Assembly (NCBI GenBank): GCA_964581365.1
Contig: CAZOOF010000053.1
Coordinates: 1-13,403, forward strand
Direction of reading: 5' to 3'
Length of the DNA: 13,403 nt
DNA from: JAITWN01 sp964581365
Lineage (GTDB): Bacteria > Pseudomonadota > Gammaproteobacteria > SZUA-140
Under the pieces are notes generated by a model that did not search any database, had not been told where the DNA came from, and worked only from the letters and a program-made list of their open reading frames with translations. The position numbers and the translations under genes are program-made. This document shows positions 11,366-13,403 of the stretch, in pieces; the stretch's first letter is position 1; each line of letters starts with the position of its first letter.

Positions 11366-13403
11366 ATGAAAATAACGAAATGCAGGAACCGTGCGCTCGC
11401 CACAGCCATTCTGCTCGCCTTTGGCGGCAGCGCCTGGGCGGAGGACGGAGTCAATCTCGACAAGATCACCGTCAAGGGCGAAGGCATGCGGGAAGCCGAT
11501 CGTTCGTTCACCGTCAATACCATCAGCCGGGAGACCATCGGCTCCCAGCGCTGGGACAATCCGCTGGACATCTTCGAGGAAACCCCCGGCGTCGAGGTAC
11601 GCTCCATCCAGGGTGGCAGCGTCGGTGATTTCGTCACCATTCGCGGCATGACGGGCGGCGGTCATGGCGGCGATCTCGGATTTTCTCTCGACGGTATCAG
11701 CCTCAACGAGGCCGAAGGACACTCCGACGGCTACGCGGACACCCAAATCGTCATCCCACTGGAGATCGAGAGCCTGACCGTATACAAGGGCCCGGTGTCA
11801 CCGCTCTACGGCAACTTCGCCCGCGGCGGCGTCATGGCCTTCCAGACACGCAAGGGGGGCGAATACACCGATGTGCATCTTTCCGGTGGTTCCTGGGGAA
11901 CCTACGATGGGCAGCTCGCCTTCGGTTCGCAGATCGATGCGCCCTTCCTCGGCCCGATCCAGCTGAATGCAGCGGTTCAGGGCTATGAGAGCGAGGGCTG
12001 GCGCGACAACTCGCGCTTCACCAAGATGAACCTCGCAGCACGAGCCTCCTACATGATCGGCGAGCGCTCGGAGCTCGCGCTTTCCGTGCGCGGCCATGGC
12101 GCCCGCTCGTACGTTCCGGGCAACGTCTCGCGTGAGCAGTTCGAAGCCGGATGGGATGAGCGGCGCGCCCAATCGCCGATCCACGCGAGCCAGAACGACT
12201 ACGCCGAGAAGACCTACGACTCCCTGCGCCTCGACTTCAACCACAGCTTCTCGGATCACCTCAAGCTGCTGACCTGGGCCTATCGCACCAATATGTTCCT
12301 CAGCCGCTTCGAAACGGACGTGGGCGTCACTTTCGATCCGGCAAGCTGTGGCGGCCTGGCCGGAACACAGTCCTGCCAGCGCGAGCTTTCGCACGACCGC
12401 GATGTCACGGCCCTCGGCTTCAGCTTCAACGGCATCAATGAGATCGCCGGCATCGCCAGCAACTGGGTGCTCGGAGCCGAGTACTACGACGAAGAAACCA
12501 CCGAGCTGATGTATCGCACCAACTCGCGCGACCGCGGCTTCGTCGCCGGCATCGACCCGCGCCTTCACCGCAACCGCGATTACACCACCGAGACCAAGGC
12601 CCTCTACGGCCAGATCGACCTCGATGTAAATCGCTACTTCCGTCCGACGCTCGGCTTCCGCTACGACGACATCGACCAGACCGGAAAGCGTCGTCCTGAC
12701 GTTTCCGGCGTGACTATGCTCGAAGATCGACCCGATTACGACGTCAACAACAGCGCCTTCACGCCCAAGCTCGGCCTGCGATCGGCCATCACCGACTCGC
12801 TGGAGCTGCGCGCCAGCTACGCCGAGGGCTTTGCCCTGCCGAGCATCGCGCAGCGCTCCGATGCGCTTACCCTCGATCCGGTGGAATTCCATCAGTACGA
12901 ACTGGGCATCAGCGGCACCATTACACCAGCGGTCTACTTCGACCTGGTGTACTTCATGCTGGAAAGCACGGATGAGATCATCGCCAACCCGGCCAACAAC
13001 AATCAGCTGGAAAACATCGGCGAGACCGAGCGCACTGGCCTCGAAGGCGAGATCCGCTACTTCCCCGAAGCAATCCCGAATCTGACGCTGAGCGCCGGTT
13101 TCGGTTTCTTCGACTCGGAGATCAAGAATAACCCGAGCAACGGTGGTGCGCTGGAAGGCAAGGAAATCCCCCGCGTTCCTGAGCACATCGCCAACCTTAC
13201 TGTCAGCTACGCGCCGCCCAGCGGTCTCGGCAGCACGCTGCGCTGGCGTACGGTCGGGGAGATGTATGTCAGCAATGACAACGTCGGCACCTACGACGGC
13301 TATGACGTAGTCGACGCCACCATCTTCTACACGATCCCCGGCAACAATGGCCGCAGCACCCGCTGGTATCTCGAAGTCAGCAACATCTTCGACGAGAAGT
13401 ATG
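11366..13403 (+). CDS. TonB-dependent outer-membrane receptor, paralogue 3 (3' end outside window)
   Basis: The frame is open from ATG 11366 to the window end, 679 codons; by comparison with its neighbours only about 25-30 residues are missing. A signal peptide ends near AWA-ED (residue 25). The TonB-box region KITVKGEG (33-40) and the following GMREADRSFTVNTI are shared with paralogue 2. Plug motifs are IRGMTGGGHGGD (H100), LDGISLNEAEGHSDGYAD (H119) and KGPVSPLYGNFARGGV. A predicted surface loop carries two cysteines, C328 and C337, that could form a disulfide. The last visible residues, LEVSNIFDEKY, are the typical penultimate-strand motif. AAGGGG (11352-11357) serves as ribosome site. It has its own promoter and candidate operator. 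It is the most diverged of the three in signal peptide and barrel. Confidence 0.92.
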   Translation, partial: MKITKCRNRALATAILLAFGGSAWAEDGVNLDKITVKGEGMREADRSFTVNTISRETIGSQRWDNPLDIFEETPGVEVRSIQGGSVGDFVTIRGMTGGGHGGDLGFSLDGISLNEAEGHSDGYADTQIVIPLEIESLTVYKGPVSPLYGNFARGGVMAFQTRKGGEYTDVHLSGGSWGTYDGQLAFGSQIDAPFLGPIQLNAAVQGYESEGWRDNSRFTKMNLAARASYMIGERSELALSVRGHGARSYVPGNVSREQFEAGWDERRAQSPIHASQNDYAEKTYDSLRLDFNHSFSDHLKLLTWAYRTNMFLSRFETDVGVTFDPASCGGLAGTQSCQRELSHDRDVTALGFSFNGINEIAGIASNWVLGAEYYDEETTELMYRTNSRDRGFVAGIDPRLHRNRDYTTETKALYGQIDLDVNRYFRPTLGFRYDDIDQTGKRRPDVSGVTMLEDRPDYDVNNSAFTPKLGLRSAITDSLELRASYAEGFALPSIAQRSDALTLDPVEFHQYELGISGTITPAVYFDLVYFMLESTDEIIANPANNNQLENIGETERTGLEGEIRYFPEAIPNLTLSAGFGFFDSEIKNNPSNGGALEGKEIPRVPEHIANLTVSYAPPSGLGSTLRWRTVGEMYVSNDNVGTYDGYDVVDATIFYTIPGNNGRSTRWYLEVSNIFDEKY

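Noticed and set aside
9833..11746. Long minus-strand open frame (637 codons) opposite receptors 2 and 3
   Set aside because: It is antisense to clear receptor coding sequence, crosses the strong terminator and the receptor 3 leader, has no family similarity, and reflects GC-rich codon use that removes stop codons on the other strand.
11798..13186. Minus-strand open frame of 462 codons opposite receptor 3
   Set aside because: Antisense shadow of receptor 3 with biased Val/Glu/Ala composition and no recognisable domain.

Overview
The window reads as a chromosome segment of a GC-rich Gram-negative bacterium, most likely a gammaproteobacterium. The evidence is the gene order ffs (4.5S RNA), dnaX, ybaB, recR on the minus strand, which is typical of that class, a TrkH potassium transporter next to it, and outer-membrane TonB-dependent receptors. 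I cannot name a genus from the sequence.

Layout. Positions 1-452 (+) hold the C-terminal end of a CobN-type large chelatase subunit carrying a Pro/Ala-rich linker and a C-terminal membrane helix. It resembles the membrane-anchored CobN/HmuS-like chelatases rather than soluble cobalamin CobN. A terminator-like hairpin separates it from a convergent four-helix membrane protein (530-955, -). A long imperfect inverted repeat (973-1043) then closes the housekeeping block: recR (1060-1656, -), ybaB (1661-1984, -), dnaX (2013-3716, -) and the 4.5S SRP RNA (about 3846-3950, -). After 431 bp with no gene, trkH (4382-5818, +) follows behind a good sigma-70 promoter.

From 5951 to the end is an outer-membrane uptake island on the plus strand: receptor 1 (5951-7963), a periplasmic DUF4198 protein (8014-8715) probably in the same operon, receptor 2 (9014-11152) followed by a clear Rho-independent terminator, and receptor 3 (11366 to beyond the window). 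The three receptors are paralogues with the same mature N-terminus (TonB box around KITVKGEG) and the same histidine-bearing plug loops. They differ in one predicted surface loop. Each sits behind its own AT-rich leader with a promoter-like element overlapped by a different inverted repeat, which suggests separate regulation.

Working model (inference). The receptors bring a metal or metal complex (nickel or cobalt chelate, metallophore or metallated tetrapyrrole) across the outer membrane. DUF4198, whose mature protein is predicted to begin with histidine, binds metal in the periplasm. The membrane-anchored chelatase upstream may insert or remove the metal. No inner-membrane transporter, ExbB/ExbD or regulator gene is visible here. 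The link between the chelatase and the receptors rests on proximity across the recR-dnaX block and is not proven.
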